From assembly GCF_018687675.1 (NCBI RefSeq), contig NZ_CP061302.1, positions 186,001 through 250,000 of the forward strand: 64,000 nt of DNA, read 5' to 3'. Of the stretch, positions 17,588 through 28,278 are shown one piece after another. The position numbers and the translations under genes are program-made. Source of the DNA: Polynucleobacter sp. MG-Unter2-18 (GTDB taxonomy: Bacteria; Pseudomonadota; Gammaproteobacteria; Burkholderiales; Burkholderiaceae). Under the pieces are notes generated by a model. That model searched no databases. It had not been told where the DNA came from and was given only the letters and a program-made list of their open reading frames with translations. How positions within the stretch are numbered: position 1 is the stretch's first letter; each line of letters opens with the position of its first letter.

Positions 17588-19135
17588 CTACTTTTCAGTG
17601 TAAAAAATTCTGACGCGATACCCAGCGGCGTTTTGTGGGAGTGAAATCGGTAATGCAGATGAAAAGATTTCACCGGCAGGGGCGCCTTGACGTAAAAAAT
17701 CAGGATGTGAGTCTTGCCAAGCAGTCGGTAACCATTCTTGCGGAGTGAGTTGAATCTTTTTGATTTCAGACTCCTCTGCATCGGTGAGAGAAATTTCTAA
17801 ATTCGGAAATAAAACGGCGATGGCAAGACGATTTTGTATTCCAACTTGCAATACAGATTGATTTGAGGGGTTTTTAAGGCTCTCTCGCGCGTTTTCAGGC
17901 AAAAGAGTAACCGAGGTTATTTTCCAAGCAGCAAAATCGCTTACAGGGCGATTTACACACCCCAGTGCACGACACAATTGTTCATCTAACTTCTGCAAAA
18001 GAGAAAATGCACTGCTTGCAATTGCAGGAGAGCTGCCATCAACGCGTGTTGCTAATGTTGGTAAAAGGAAATTTCTGGAAAGGTGCTCGCCACAAACAAT
18101 GAGTAGGAGGAAAAAAAGACTAAGAAAAATGAATTTAAAACTTTTTTTTTGAGCTGGTGCTGAAGTAACTCTATATTTATCGACTGAACTTGCCAAAGCA
18201 CCTTGTGTAGGAAATTCGCCGTGTAAACAGACCCAGCCTTCACTTTCTTTCCAAACGGAAAGTTTTAACCATTGGCTATAGGTTGCAATCACTTCTTCTG
18301 CTTGGCGCGCCAGCACGCCAGAGAGAACAATTTTTCCACCTGGACGCATTTTGTTTACCAGCGCCGGCGCTAAAACTTGTAGAGGATTGGCCAAAATATT
18401 GGCCATGACGATGTCGTATTTAATTTCTGCCGCAAGTTCAGGTGCATTTTCATTGGGCAGAACAAAACGAATGGTCGTCTTGTTGATTTCTGCATTGCTA
18501 CGGGCCGCAACCATCGCTTGTGGATCAATATCAGTTCCAACTACGGGTTTACATCCCAATTTTGCAGCGGCAATGGCCAAAATTCCAGACCCACAGCCGT
18601 AATCCAGCAAGCTTTGATTCGCAAGTTGTGTGTTTTGTTCAAGCCAAAGCAAACAAAGGTGTGTGGTTGGATGGCTGCCGGTGCCAAATGCTAAACCTGG
18701 ATCTACCGCCAAACAAATTGCATTGGGGTCGGTAGGCGCCTCATGCCAAGAAGGCACCACCCAAATACGCTCACCAATCTGAATAGGAGTAAATTGACTT
18801 TGGGTTAAGCGAACCCAATCTTGTTCTTCAACAATCTTTTCTTGTGGGGCTGGGAGATTGAATCCTGCTTCCTGAAGGGATGTGAGAAGCTCGGGAATGA
18901 AGTTTTCTCTATCAGAATCATCAATCTCTGGATTAAAAAGTGCAGTTACAGAAGATCGATCCCAAGCTTGAACTTCTGGCGAGAGTCCTGGCTCGCCATA
19001 GAGTGGATTTTCATCGTAACCACCTGCGGCATCATCTTCAACGGTAACGGAGAGCGCTCCCACTTCCAGTAAAGCATCACCTAAGGGTTCCGCAATCTCT
19101 GCTGGGACCGTGAAAACAAGTTCACGATAGGACAT
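17588..19135 (-). CDS. prmA: Ribosomal protein L11 methyltransferase fused to a membrane-anchored DUF3426 domain
   Basis: A 515-aa protein. Residues 1-306 are a full PrmA with the AdoMet motif LLDYGCGSGILAIAA (177-191), GLAFGTGSHPTT (147-158) and ANILANPL (245-252), ending at WVCLHGEF. PrmA trimethylates L11. After a short linker comes a transmembrane segment (about 333-348), then a C-terminal region of about 165 aa resembling DUF3426. In related genomes I recall that domain as a separate zinc-ribbon/DUF3426 gene just after prmA; here the N-terminal zinc ribbon is missing and the frame is continuous. It follows accC by 34 nt in the accB-accC-prmA operon. Confidence 0.88.
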   Translation of the reverse strand: MSYRELVFTVPAEIAEPLGDALLEVGALSVTVEDDAAGGYDENPLYGEPGLSPEVQAWDRSSVTALFNPEIDDSDRENFIPELLTSLQEAGFNLPAPQEKIVEEQDWVRLTQSQFTPIQIGERIWVVPSWHEAPTDPNAICLAVDPGLAFGTGSHPTTHLCLLWLEQNTQLANQSLLDYGCGSGILAIAAAKLGCKPVVGTDIDPQAMVAARSNAEINKTTIRFVLPNENAPELAAEIKYDIVMANILANPLQVLAPALVNKMRPGGKIVLSGVLARQAEEVIATYSQWLKLSVWKESEGWVCLHGEFPTQGALASSVDKYRVTSAPAQKKSFKFIFLSLFFLLLIVCGEHLSRNFLLPTLATRVDGSSPAIASSAFSLLQKLDEQLCRALGCVNRPVSDFAAWKITSVTLLPENARESLKNPSNQSVLQVGIQNRLAIAVLFPNLEISLTDAEESEIKKIQLTPQEWLPTAWQDSHPDFLRQGAPAGEIFSSALPISLPQNAAGYRVRIFYTEK

Positions 19136-19169
19136 GCTTACTCCAAATGGACATCAACTAACCTGTAGC

Positions 19170-20534
19170 TTAAGGCTTACCGCGACTAGCGGCTTGCTCT
19201 TCAAGGCGATGCTCGAGATAGTGAATGCTGGTGCCGCCTTCGATAAAGTTCGGGTCAAGCATGAGTTCACGATGCAGTGGCACATTCGTTGTAATGCCGT
19301 CGATCACCATCTCGGAAAGGGCAATCTGCATACGGCGTATCGCTTGCTCGCGAGTATTGCCATAAGCAATTAACTTGCCAATCATGGAGTCGTAATTAGA
19401 CGGCACTACATAACCGCTATAGGCATGCGAGTCGACGCGAATTCCGGGACCGCCTGGCATATGGAATGAACCAATTTTTCCTGGGCTTGGTGTGAACTTG
19501 AATGGGTCCTCTGCATTCAGACGGCATTCGATGGCATGACCACGGAAAACAATGTCTTTTTGGCGGTAGCCCAGTTTTAAGCCAGCAGCGATGCGAATTT
19601 GTTCTTGAACAATATCAACACCTGTAATCATTTCGGTGACTGGATGCTCTACTTGAACGCGGGTATTCATCTCAATGAAGAAGAATTCACCATCTTCGTA
19701 CAAGAATTCAAAAGTACCAGCACCTCGGTAACCAATTTTTCTACAGGCTTCAGCGCAACGCTCACCAATTTTGGCAATAGCGCGACGATCAATGCCAGGT
19801 GCCGGAGCTTCTTCAATCACTTTTTGGTGGCGACGTTGCATTGAGCAATCACGCTCACCCAACCAAATGGCATTGCCATGGGTATCAGCCAAAATCTGAA
19901 TTTCTACGTGGCGAGGCTTTTCTAAAAACTTCTCCATATAAACTTCGGGATTACCAAAGGCACGACCAGCTTCTTCTTTAGTCATGTTGACCGCATTGAG
20001 AAGGGCTGCTTCGGTATGCACGACACGCATTCCACGACCGCCACCACCACCGGCAGCTTTGATGATGACTGGGTAGCCAACGCGTTTTGCAGTGGCAATA
20101 ATTTCTTTTGGATCGCTTGGCAAGGCACCCTCTGATCCAGGAACGCAAGGGACGCCAGCTTTGATCATGGCACGCTTGGCTGAAACTTTGTCACCCATGA
20201 GGCGAATTGAGGTTGCAGTAGGGCCAATGAATGCAAAACCGGACTTCTCAACACGTTCTGCAAAGTCGGCATTCTCAGAAAGAAAACCATAGCCAGGGTG
20301 AATTGCTTCAGCATCCGTCACTTCCGCCGCTGAAATGATGGCAGGCATATTGAGATAGCTGAGCGGTGATGGGGCAGGCCCAATGCAGACCGCTTCGTCA
20401 GCAAGCTTCACATATTTAGCTTCTTTATCTGCGGTAGAGTAGACCACCACAGTTTTAATTCCCAACTCGCGACATGCGCGTTGGATACGGAGAGCAATTT
20501 CTCCGCGATTGGCAATCAGAATCTTATCGAACAT
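19170..20534 (-). CDS. accC: Acetyl-CoA carboxylase, biotin carboxylase subunit
   Basis: A 454-aa ATP-grasp enzyme that carboxylates biotin on AccB using bicarbonate and ATP, the first step of fatty-acid synthesis. It opens [17 protein letters not shown]. The ATP-binding glycine loop [14 protein letters not shown], the [16 protein letters not shown] active-site region and [15 protein letters not shown] are all present. Normal length. It is downstream of accB with a 52-nt gap. Confidence 0.98.
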   Translation of the reverse strand: MFDKILIANRGEIALRIQRACRELGIKTVVVYSTADKEAKYVKLADEAVCIGPAPSPLSYLNMPAIISAAEVTDAEAIHPGYGFLSENADFAERVEKSGFAFIGPTATSIRLMGDKVSAKRAMIKAGVPCVPGSEGALPSDPKEIIATAKRVGYPVIIKAAGGGGGRGMRVVHTEAALLNAVNMTKEEAGRAFGNPEVYMEKFLEKPRHVEIQILADTHGNAIWLGERDCSMQRRHQKVIEEAPAPGIDRRAIAKIGERCAEACRKIGYRGAGTFEFLYEDGEFFFIEMNTRVQVEHPVTEMITGVDIVQEQIRIAAGLKLGYRQKDIVFRGHAIECRLNAEDPFKFTPSPGKIGSFHMPGGPGIRVDSHAYSGYVVPSNYDSMIGKLIAYGNTREQAIRRMQIALSEMVIDGITTNVPLHRELMLDPNFIEGGTSIHYLEHRLEEQAASRGKP

Positions 20535-20586
20535 GTCGGCTCTGAGTTAAGTAACGGTGGATTGGAATAGATCTAAGAGAGATCTA

Positions 20587-21048
20587 TTAAGCGATGATGA
20601 ATAGCGGTTGATCAAATTCAACGCCTTGACCGTTTTCACACAGAATTTGTTTAATGACGCCGGCTTGCTCGGATTCGATCTCATTGAGGAGCTTCATCGC
20701 TTCAATAATGCACAGCGTTTGACCCACTTTGACGGTGTCACCCACTTTGACGAAATCTGGAGACTCAGGGTTAGGTGCGCGATAGAAGGTGCCGACCATT
20801 GGTGAGCGAGCAATAAAGCCAGATTCAGCGGGCGCTTCTTCAGTAGCTGGTGCTGCAACTGGGGTAGTCGCAGGAGCGGCTTGCATCACTTGGGCAGGCG
20901 CTGGATTGGCGTAAACCACTTGACCTGTGTGAGCTTGAGAGCCGGCATTCACAATGCGAACACGATCTTCGCCTTCATTGACTTCTAATTCAGAAATTCC
21001 TGATTCAGAAACAAGGTCGATTAGGGTTTTTAGTTTTCTTAGGTCCAT
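20587..21048 (-). CDS. accB: Biotin carboxyl carrier protein of acetyl-CoA carboxylase
   Basis: A 153-aa protein. The N-terminal region (MDLRKLKTLIDLVSESGISE) is followed by an Ala/Pro-rich flexible linker (about 48-75) and the biotinyl domain, with the EAMKL signature at 116-120; Lys119 is the biotinylation site. It works with AccC, encoded just downstream, and with AccA/AccD, which are not in this window. Confidence 0.97.
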   Translation of the reverse strand: MDLRKLKTLIDLVSESGISELEVNEGEDRVRIVNAGSQAHTGQVVYANPAPAQVMQAAPATTPVAAPATEEAPAESGFIARSPMVGTFYRAPNPESPDFVKVGDTVKVGQTLCIIEAMKLLNEIESEQAGVIKQILCENGQGVEFDQPLFIIA

Positions 21049-21077
21049 GGATAGGCTTCCTCTCTGGTAATTCTTAA

Positions 21078-21533
21078 TTAATCTTTATTTTGTAAACGGG
21101 CGATGGCCGCTTGCAGTGCTAATTCATAACCAATTGCGCCCAAACCGCAAATAACGCCAGTAGCAATATCAGACAGGTAAGAGTGTTTGCGGAACTCTTC
21201 ACGCTGGTGAATGTTGGACAGGTGTATCTCTGTAAACGGTATGGCAACCCCGGCCAGTGCATCGCGCAAGGCAACACTGGTGTGGGTAAAGGCGCCTGGA
21301 TTAATGATGATGAAATCCACCCCATCTTGTTTGGCCTTTTGAACTCGGTCAATCAACTCCCCTTCATGATTGCTTTGGAAGGTGGATAAATCGACGGAGT
21401 ATGACTTGGCAATCGCACCAAGCTTTATATGAATATCTTCAAGGGTGGTTTTACCGTAAACCTCTGGCTCACGGGTTCCCAACAAATTGAGGTTAGGGCC
21501 TTGGATAACGAGAATTGAAGTGTTTTTCGACAT
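21078..21533 (-). CDS. aroQ: Type II 3-dehydroquinate dehydratase
   Basis: A 151-aa small dodecameric enzyme of the shikimate pathway that makes 3-dehydroshikimate. [16 protein letters not shown] carries the catalytic Arg/Tyr loop, followed by [21 protein letters not shown] and the [13 protein letters not shown] segment with the catalytic His. It is the first gene of aroQ-accB-accC-prmA, preceded by a 248-bp gap that should hold the operon promoter. Another shikimate gene, aroE, lies at 27353. Confidence 0.97.
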   Translation of the reverse strand: MSKNTSILVIQGPNLNLLGTREPEVYGKTTLEDIHIKLGAIAKSYSVDLSTFQSNHEGELIDRVQKAKQDGVDFIIINPGAFTHTSVALRDALAGVAIPFTEIHLSNIHQREEFRKHSYLSDIATGVICGLGAIGYELALQAAIARLQNKD

Positions 21534-21781
21534 AGATCGATATTTTTAGAGGCAGTTAGGTTTAATTGCGGAGATAAAACTTTTCTCTGAAAACTGCTTA
21601 TTCAATGAAGAATTCTCTTCATCTTGAAGACAAAGTATACCTCCGGAGCGCTGTCCCAAGCCTAAAAATGATGCAATAAACTGGCTATTTTTTATGATTT
21701 AAAGCGTAAATATTGCAAGTTTCAGCTCAGAAACTACTAATTTTGAACTTGATAATGACTGCAAAGATCATTTAAAAGCTC

Positions 21782-22309
21782 TTATAAAGCCGATTTAATG
21801 ACACTTCTTAGTTCTTCTTCGCTTATCTTTCCTAATTTTCTGCTAGTAGCCTTGCCTTGAGCATTAATGATGACGGTGTAAGGAAGTGCCCCTTGGGCAT
21901 TCCCCATCTGTTTCGAGATATTGCTGCCCTCAAGTCCGCCGATCACGATTGGGTAAGAAACTGGGGTTTTTTCTAGGAATTCGCGAATGTTAGAGGGTGA
22001 ATCAATGCCAATGCCGACAAATAAGACATTTTGACTCTTGAACTCTGCTTGTAATTTGTCCAAAGTTGGCATTTCTTCGACGCAGGGAGGGCACCAGGAT
22101 GCCCAAAAGTTCACGACGAGGACTTTTCCACGCCATTCTTTGGTTTCAACTGATTTTCCATCGGGTGTTTGCCATGAGTTGGCAAAAAAGGCTTTGATAG
22201 CGGGGTCGTCAGCTAGCTCTGTTTTGAAGATCCATTTCGAGGTCGCCATTCCCGCAGCAAGGGCTACGAGGTTAAATCCAATGATGCCAATCCACTGTCT
22301 TCGGTTCAT
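21782..22309 (-). CDS. TlpA-like membrane-anchored thioredoxin
   Basis: A 175-aa protein with an uncleaved signal anchor (about 7-22) and a periplasmic TlpA/ResA-type thioredoxin domain. The redox site is WCPPC (Cys73, Cys76), followed by a VGIGID strand and the cis-proline segment GALPYTVIINAQG. Such proteins reduce periplasmic disulfides, for example in cytochrome c maturation, but the target is not indicated here. It is divergent from mpl, with only 26 bp between the start codons. Confidence 0.9.
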   Translation of the reverse strand: MNRRQWIGIIGFNLVALAAGMATSKWIFKTELADDPAIKAFFANSWQTPDGKSVETKEWRGKVLVVNFWASWCPPCVEEMPTLDKLQAEFKSQNVLFVGIGIDSPSNIREFLEKTPVSYPIVIGGLEGSNISKQMGNAQGALPYTVIINAQGKATSRKLGKISEEELRSVIKSAL

Positions 22310-22335
22310 TGCTACTCCTTAGCTAAAATTGCCCA

Positions 22336-23742
22336 ATGCATATTCATATCTTGGGCATTTGCGGTACTTTCATGGGCGGCATTGCCGCAATCGCTCGGCA
22401 GGCCGGACATCGTGTTACTGGTTGTGATGCCAACGTATATCCACCGATGAGCACGCAGCTTGAAGCGCAGGGCATTGAGCTCATCGAGGGATTCTCGCCC
22501 GACCAATTATTACAGTTTGAGACGATGCCGGATTTATTTGTAATCGGCAATGTTGTTTCTCGTGGCAATCCACTGATGGAGGCCATTCTGAATCAAGGGC
22601 TTCCTTACACCTCTGGCCCTCAGTGGCTAGGTGAGCAAGTTCTTTTTGAGAGGCATGTTTTGGCTGTTGCCGGTACGCACGGCAAAACCACTACCTCCGC
22701 CATGCTGGCCTGGATCTTAGAATTCAATAATTACAAGCCGGGTTATTTGATTGGTGGGGTGCCATTGAATTTCACTGTATCTGCCCGCTTAGGCGAGGGT
22801 AAATACTTCGTGATCGAAGCTGATGAATACGACACGGCATTTTTTGATAAGCGCAGTAAGTTTGTTCACTATCGCCCACGCACCGCTTTGTTAAATAATC
22901 TCGAGTTCGATCACGCCGATATTTTTGCTGATCTTGCTGCAATCGAAACGCAGTTTCATCATTTAGTACGTACCGTTCCAGGGGGTGGTCTCGTTGTGGT
23001 TAATGGTGAAGAGCCTGCTCTTGAGAGAGTCATTGCAAGAGGTGTTTGGGCGCCTGTCGAAAAGTTTGGGCAAGATAGACACAATGCCTGGTCATTAATT
23101 TCTCAGGCAGAAGATGGCTTTACTGTTTTGCAAGATGGTAGAGAGGTCGCCACAGTGACTTGGGCATCAGACTCGGGAGTCATGGGCCGTCACAATCAAC
23201 TCAATGCATTGGCAGCCATTGCGTCAGCAAATCATGTTGGCATTGCACCAGCCGATGCCGCACGCGCTTTGGCTGAGTTTAAAAATGTGAAGCGCCGTTT
23301 AGAAACGATTGGTGTCGCAAATGGAGTAACCCTATACGATGACTTTGCACATCACCCAACCGCAATTATTACCACGGTAGATGGCTTACGCCGCCGCGTA
23401 GGGCAATCACGAATTTTGGCAGTATTAGAACCTCGTTCTAACACGATGAAACTTGGGGTGATGAAAGCTCAACTACCCAATAGCCTAGAAGCTGCCGACA
23501 AGATTTTTGCTTACGGCGCAAGCGCTGGTAAGGATTCTTTAGGTTGGGATTTAGATGAAGTCTTGGCCCCATTAAATGCAAAGAGTCGCAATCGAGCTGC
23601 AGCCTTTGATGATCTATCTACTTTGGTTAAGGCTGTTGCAAATGAAGCGAAGCCTGGCGACCATATTTTGGTGATGAGTAATGGCGGCTTTGGCGGAGTG
23701 CACCAAAAAATATTGACTGCAATACAAGAGAAAGCAAAGTGA
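22336..23742 (+). CDS. mpl: UDP-N-acetylmuramate:L-alanyl-gamma-D-glutamyl-meso-DAP ligase
   Basis: A 468-aa Mur-ligase-family enzyme that reattaches recycled tripeptide to UDP-MurNAc. It begins [20 protein letters not shown], has the P-loop AGTHGKTTT (112-120), [13 protein letters not shown] typical of Mpl, [11 protein letters not shown], and DDFAHHPTA. The murein tripeptide substrate is produced after AmpD action, so it works in the same recycling route as the amidase at 10460. The stop overlaps a possible GTG start of the next gene. Confidence 0.95.
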   Translation: MHIHILGICGTFMGGIAAIARQAGHRVTGCDANVYPPMSTQLEAQGIELIEGFSPDQLLQFETMPDLFVIGNVVSRGNPLMEAILNQGLPYTSGPQWLGEQVLFERHVLAVAGTHGKTTTSAMLAWILEFNNYKPGYLIGGVPLNFTVSARLGEGKYFVIEADEYDTAFFDKRSKFVHYRPRTALLNNLEFDHADIFADLAAIETQFHHLVRTVPGGGLVVVNGEEPALERVIARGVWAPVEKFGQDRHNAWSLISQAEDGFTVLQDGREVATVTWASDSGVMGRHNQLNALAAIASANHVGIAPADAARALAEFKNVKRRLETIGVANGVTLYDDFAHHPTAIITTVDGLRRRVGQSRILAVLEPRSNTMKLGVMKAQLPNSLEAADKIFAYGASAGKDSLGWDLDEVLAPLNAKSRNRAAAFDDLSTLVKAVANEAKPGDHILVMSNGGFGGVHQKILTAIQEKAK

Positions 23743-23747
23743 TAGGC

Positions 23748-24476
23748 ATGAGACTAAAAGATAAGGTAGCCATCATTACTGGTGCTGCAAAAGGCATTGG
23801 CTTTGCAACTGCCAAACGTTTTGCGCAAGAAGGTGCAAAGGTCATGATTGCCGATGTGAATCCCGAGGCGGTTAAAGCTGCTGCAGATCTTATTTCTGGC
23901 TCAGAAGCGTACGTTATGAACGTAACTGATCGTGCAAGCATTGAAGCAGCTGTTGATCAAATCATGCAACGCCATAAACGCATTGACATTTTGATTAATA
24001 ACGCTGGCATCACTCAAGACGCACGTTTAGTCAAAATGACGGAGGCTCAATTTGATTCGGTGATTGATGTCAACCTCAAGGGTGTCTTTAATTGCACGCA
24101 GTTGGTAGTGCCGCATATGTTGGAGGCTGGCAAAGGCGCTGTCGTCAATGCTTCTAGTGTTGTGGGTATTTATGGAAACTTTGGACAGACTAATTATTCA
24201 GCAACTAAGTTTGGGGTGATTGGCTTTACTAAAACCTGGGCGCGTGAATTGGGTCCAAAAGGTATTCGGGTAAATGCAGTGTGCCCAGGCTTTATTGCTA
24301 CTGAGATGGTCAAAGCCATGCCAGAAAATATTCTGAAAGATATTGAAAGGCGCAGTTGGCTCGGTCGCTTAGGGACTCCTGAAGAAATGGCAAACGTCTA
24401 TTTATTCTTAGCAAGCGATGAGGCTAGCTATGTGAATGGTGTTGCTCTTGAAGCCAGTGGCGGGATCTCTCTCTAA
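23748..24476 (+). CDS. fabG: 3-oxoacyl-ACP reductase-like SDR protein
   Basis: A 242-aa classical short-chain dehydrogenase. The cofactor motif is TGAAKGIG (11-18), followed by [20 protein letters not shown], which is typical of FabG, a Ser-Tyr-Lys triad in NASSVVG and NYSATK, and a GGISL C-terminus. It probably reduces a 3-oxoacyl thioester with NADPH. It stands outside a fab operon, so it may be an extra FabG-like or acetoacetyl-CoA reductase. ATG 23748 is preferred over GTG 23739, which overlaps mpl. Confidence 0.85.
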   Translation: MRLKDKVAIITGAAKGIGFATAKRFAQEGAKVMIADVNPEAVKAAADLISGSEAYVMNVTDRASIEAAVDQIMQRHKRIDILINNAGITQDARLVKMTEAQFDSVIDVNLKGVFNCTQLVVPHMLEAGKGAVVNASSVVGIYGNFGQTNYSATKFGVIGFTKTWARELGPKGIRVNAVCPGFIATEMVKAMPENILKDIERRSWLGRLGTPEEMANVYLFLASDEASYVNGVALEASGGISL

Positions 24477-24478
24477 GC

Positions 24479-26467
24479 ATGCATCTTTTATATGAAGAGG
24501 GTGGCGACATCAAGGTCGCCACAGTCCAGTCTGCTTCGGGTGCTGGAGATGCAGAATCATGGCAAGCAACTAGTTTGTCTGGGAAAAAGATTAAGTTAAA
24601 AGCCAAAGAGGTTTGGTTGCGCTTTGAGAAGCCAGAGCCACAGGCATTGATGGATGAGGCAAATGCCCTATCAAAAGAGATTGATCTGCAGTTCTTATGG
24701 GATTGCGCACCTGACGAAGAGTTTGGCTTATTAGATGTTGCTCATGAGTACTTTGGCGCTCAAGCCACCGTACCGCAACAGACTGCATTGGCCATCGCCT
24801 TACAAAGTGCGCCAGTATTTTTCCGTCGCAAAGGGCGTGGACGTTTTCAAAGGGCGCCACTAGAACAACTGCAGGCTGGTTTGGCTGCGCTTGAGCGCAA
24901 GCAAAAAGAATTAGAGCAGCAGACTGCATGGCAGCAAGAACTAGTGGCTGGCGTGTTTCCAGAGACGCTTCAATCCCAGGCAACTCAACTTCTGTTTTCT
25001 CCGGATAAAAATACCTCTGCTTACAAAGCATTGATTGCAGCGTGTACTGAGTCAGGAGAATCAGCTGCACAGCTCATGATTCGCTGTGGTGCGATTGACT
25101 CACCTTTGCAATATCACCAAGGGATGTTCTTAAAAGCGCATTTTCCTCAGGGCGCTGCACACGACCTGAGTTTGGTGGTTGATCAAGCTGCTCTAGATGC
25201 CGCTATTTCAGAATTGCCTCTAGCTGAAGTGACTGCATTCTCGATTGATGACTCAGGTACTACTGAAATTGATGATGCTTTATCAGTTACTAGGCTCGAG
25301 GGTGGTGGATATCGTATTGGTATTCATATTGCGGCGCCTGGCTTGGTGATTGTCAAGGATGATGCTTTAGATAAAGTCGCACGTAATCGGATGTCTACCG
25401 TGTATTTCCCTGGCGACAAGATTACGATGTTGCCCGACAAGGTGATTGCACAGTTCTCATTAGATGAGGGCGCCGCTCGCCCAGCTTTATCGATTTATGT
25501 GGACATTGATCCAGCTGGAGTCGTAGATAAAGAGACTCTGCAGTTGCGTGCTGAGATGGTTCCGATGGGGGCAAATCTGCGCCTAGAGAATTTAGAGCAT
25601 CTGGTAACGGAAGAAAGTTTGGCTGATGAATCAGCTGGCTATGCTTATCGTGAAGAGCTGAGTGTTTTATGGGCCGCGGCAAAGTTATTGCACGCAGGGC
25701 GCCAGGAACAGCGTGTAGCTAATGGATTGCGTGCTGAGCAATTAGGGGTCTTGGATCCTAATGCCTTAGCAAGAGACTTTCATTTTCAAATTCAAGAAGT
25801 GGATGGCGCACAGAGGGTGGAGATTAGTCCTCGTCAACGTGGCTCCATCCTCGATACTATCGTTGCTGAGTGGATGATTTATTGCAACAGTGCTTCAGGA
25901 CGCTTATTGGCGGATCATGGGATACCTGGTCTGTTTCGGACTCAAAAGGGTTGGGGTCCTTTACGTACGCGTATGCAGACAACTCCCGGTCCACATGAAG
26001 GATTGGGTTTGGAGTATTACGCCTGGTGCACATCACCTTTGCGCCGTTACTCAGATTTGGTAAATCAGTGGCAGTTAATCGCAATAGCAAAACATGGCAT
26101 TACTGCCAAGATGGTGGCGCCGTTTCCTCCGCGTGATGCTGCATTAATGGGTATCGCCGCCGACTTTGAAGCTTGCTATTCAGCCTATGGTGAATACCAA
26201 GATCGCCTTGAGAAATATTGGTGCTTGCGCTGGCTTTCTCAAGATGAGACTCCTAAGCAAGTCTTTGTGAGACATCTTAAGGAAGGTATGTCGCGAGTAG
26301 AGCCTGTCCCATTGCATCTTCCAGTTCCTGAGTTGGTGACCCATCCGCGCATGACCCGAGCTGAAGTAAGTGTGGCTGACGTAGACCTATTGCAGCTCAC
26401 TGCCGGGGTTCGAGTTCTTCATATAGAAATCCCAGAAGTTCCTGAGAGTGATGCAAGTCTTACCTAG
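24479..26467 (+). CDS. RNase II/RNB-domain exoribonuclease
   Basis: A 662-aa protein. The N-terminal third is poorly conserved, with a coiled segment (LAALERKQKELEQQTAWQQE). The catalytic RNB domain starts near 245 with AFSIDDSGTTEIDDALSV, whose aspartates bind metal, and includes GIHIAAPG and LRRYSDLVNQWQL. A weak S1-like C-terminus follows. The family degrades single-stranded RNA 3' to 5'. It is shorter than RNase R and nearer to the RNB proteins found in Burkholderiales. Its ATG is 2 nt after the upstream stop. Confidence 0.88.
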   Translation: MHLLYEEGGDIKVATVQSASGAGDAESWQATSLSGKKIKLKAKEVWLRFEKPEPQALMDEANALSKEIDLQFLWDCAPDEEFGLLDVAHEYFGAQATVPQQTALAIALQSAPVFFRRKGRGRFQRAPLEQLQAGLAALERKQKELEQQTAWQQELVAGVFPETLQSQATQLLFSPDKNTSAYKALIAACTESGESAAQLMIRCGAIDSPLQYHQGMFLKAHFPQGAAHDLSLVVDQAALDAAISELPLAEVTAFSIDDSGTTEIDDALSVTRLEGGGYRIGIHIAAPGLVIVKDDALDKVARNRMSTVYFPGDKITMLPDKVIAQFSLDEGAARPALSIYVDIDPAGVVDKETLQLRAEMVPMGANLRLENLEHLVTEESLADESAGYAYREELSVLWAAAKLLHAGRQEQRVANGLRAEQLGVLDPNALARDFHFQIQEVDGAQRVEISPRQRGSILDTIVAEWMIYCNSASGRLLADHGIPGLFRTQKGWGPLRTRMQTTPGPHEGLGLEYYAWCTSPLRRYSDLVNQWQLIAIAKHGITAKMVAPFPPRDAALMGIAADFEACYSAYGEYQDRLEKYWCLRWLSQDETPKQVFVRHLKEGMSRVEPVPLHLPVPELVTHPRMTRAEVSVADVDLLQLTAGVRVLHIEIPEVPESDASLT

Positions 26468-27311
26468 GCTGTCGCAGCTAGTAGGACGCTTCAATACTGG
26501 TTGGCGCCGCCACCCATTTCGCTATGCGCTAGGCCTTTCGATGTTGGCTCACCTCATCTTGCTATCTTTCCGCTGGGGTATGGGGGAAATAGAAAATCGT
26601 CGTCTAAACACACCGCTCAGTGTTGTCTTGGTAAATGCGAGTAATCAAGTGGCGCCCAAGCAGGCCAATAAATTAGCCCAAGCAGATTTGCAGGGAGGCG
26701 GCAATACCTCCAGTCAAGATGCTAATGCGCTCCATCAGGCAAGACTCGGTGCAGATGCCCGTCTCGAGGTTTTAGAAAAACAGCAAAAGCAAATGTTGGC
26801 TAAGCTTGAAGCGGATCGAGCGCTTTCGGGCGGTCGCAAAAGTGGAGATGAGAAACAAGCGACATCCCAACTAAATTCCTTGGAAGCTGAGTTGGCTAAA
26901 CGTTTACAGGCCAATGGCCGCGAGCCTCGTCGTAAGGTTTTGACTGGGGCAAGTACTAAAGCAGTTGTCTTTGCCCAGTATTACGATGCCATGCGTCAAA
27001 AGATTGAATCTTATGGAAGTGCTTTTTTTCCACGGGCTAATGGTCGCCCCTTGTACGGAAGTTTAGTGATTGTGGTGAGCGTAGATGCTCAGGGGCGAAT
27101 TGCCAATAATGCTCAAGGTAAAGATGGTCTTAGTATTGGGCGAAGTTCTGGCAATCCCGAGTTGGATCGCCAGGCCTTAGCAATTGTGCGTGCTTCCGCC
27201 CCCTTTGGAGTTTTCCCCGCAGAAATGCGTAATCAGCTTGATATCCTAGATTGGGTTTCCACTTTTGATTTCACACGAGATGGATCTGATCGCTTAGATT
27301 TGCGCCCTTAA
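26451..27311 (+). CDS. TonB-like C-terminal domain protein
   Basis: A 286-aa protein with a basic N-terminus, one transmembrane segment (about 25-41), a Gln/Ala/Lys-rich middle with coiled-coil tendency (about 75-150), and a C-terminal TonB-type domain ([34 protein letters not shown]). This layout suggests an inner-membrane protein spanning the periplasm. No exbB/exbD is adjacent, and TonB energy transduction is unproven. The start overlaps the RNB gene by 17 nt; aroE follows after 41 nt. Confidence 0.8.
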   Translation: MQVLPRLSQLVGRFNTGWRRHPFRYALGLSMLAHLILLSFRWGMGEIENRRLNTPLSVVLVNASNQVAPKQANKLAQADLQGGGNTSSQDANALHQARLGADARLEVLEKQQKQMLAKLEADRALSGGRKSGDEKQATSQLNSLEAELAKRLQANGREPRRKVLTGASTKAVVFAQYYDAMRQKIESYGSAFFPRANGRPLYGSLVIVVSVDAQGRIANNAQGKDGLSIGRSSGNPELDRQALAIVRASAPFGVFPAEMRNQLDILDWVSTFDFTRDGSDRLDLRP

Positions 27312-27352
27312 TTCAGAAGACATCACTCAATTTCGCTTATCCTGTAGTTACT

Positions 27353-28261
27353 ATGAGTCAAGTCACCTCCGCCCAATTGCATACTGATCCCAGCAAATAT
27401 CATGGTGTAGATGTTTATGCGGTTGCCGGTAATCCGATCTCACACAGTAAATCACCTGCTATTCACAAGCGATTTGCTGAGCAGTCAAATCAGAAAATGT
27501 ATTACGGGCGTTTACAGCCCGAGCTTGGAGAATTCAAAACCGCTGCGCAAGCTTTCTTTTCTGCTGGTGGTAAGGGTATGAATGTCACCGTCCCATTTAA
27601 GTTGGATGCTCAGGCTCTCGCAGATGTATTAACGCCTCGTGCTCAGCTCGCCGGGGCTGTAAATACTTTGCGTATTGAGGATGGAAAAATATTTGGTGAC
27701 AACACGGATGGCGCTGGCTTAGTCAGAGATTTATTGGCTCAGGGTATTCAGATTGAAGGCTCTCGAATTTTATTGTTAGGTGCTGGCGGCGCATCTCGCG
27801 GAGTGCTGGGCCCTTTATTGGAGCAATCGCCCAAAGAGTTGGTTATCGCCAATCGATCCAATGCCAAGACTGAGGATTTGGTTCAATTATTTAGTGATTT
27901 GGCTCGCTCTCTACAAGTGATATTGACGGCAGTAACTTTGAACGAACTGGAAGATGTGAGTAAGACGGCATCTACCTTTGATCTCATTATTAATGCTACT
28001 GCTGCCGGACTATCTAATGAGTCTCCTATTAGCGATACCGCCGCAAGCAATATCTTTACTCCACAGTCTTTTGCCTACGATATGGTCTACGGCAAAGTCA
28101 CTACCTTGATGCAGCAAGCATTACATCGCGGTGCACGGGTCAGTGATGGCTTGGGTATGTTGGTTGAGCAAGCTGCCGATGCCTTCTTAATTTGGCGTGG
28201 TGTTCAGTTTTCTGATGCAATTGATTCTCGCGCTGTATTGGCAGAACTTCGCACTTCTTAA
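27353..28261 (+). CDS. aroE: Shikimate dehydrogenase
   Basis: A 302-aa NADP-dependent enzyme reducing 3-dehydroshikimate to shikimate. [12 protein letters not shown] binds shikimate, NVTVPFK holds the catalytic lysine, NTDGAGL and the dinucleotide loop [10 protein letters not shown] follow, and [13 protein letters not shown] is near the C-terminus. An N-terminal extension of about 20 aa precedes the usual start. It lies in a run of closely spaced plus-strand genes with mtgA next. Confidence 0.96.
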   Translation: MSQVTSAQLHTDPSKYHGVDVYAVAGNPISHSKSPAIHKRFAEQSNQKMYYGRLQPELGEFKTAAQAFFSAGGKGMNVTVPFKLDAQALADVLTPRAQLAGAVNTLRIEDGKIFGDNTDGAGLVRDLLAQGIQIEGSRILLLGAGGASRGVLGPLLEQSPKELVIANRSNAKTEDLVQLFSDLARSLQVILTAVTLNELEDVSKTASTFDLIINATAAGLSNESPISDTAASNIFTPQSFAYDMVYGKVTTLMQQALHRGARVSDGLGMLVEQAADAFLIWRGVQFSDAIDSRAVLAELRTS

Positions 28262-28278
28262 TTTATAGCTAAGCTGTA

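Noticed and set aside
24591..25070. 159-codon antisense frame inside the RNB-domain gene
   Set aside because: Shadow of a conserved coding region; no family features.
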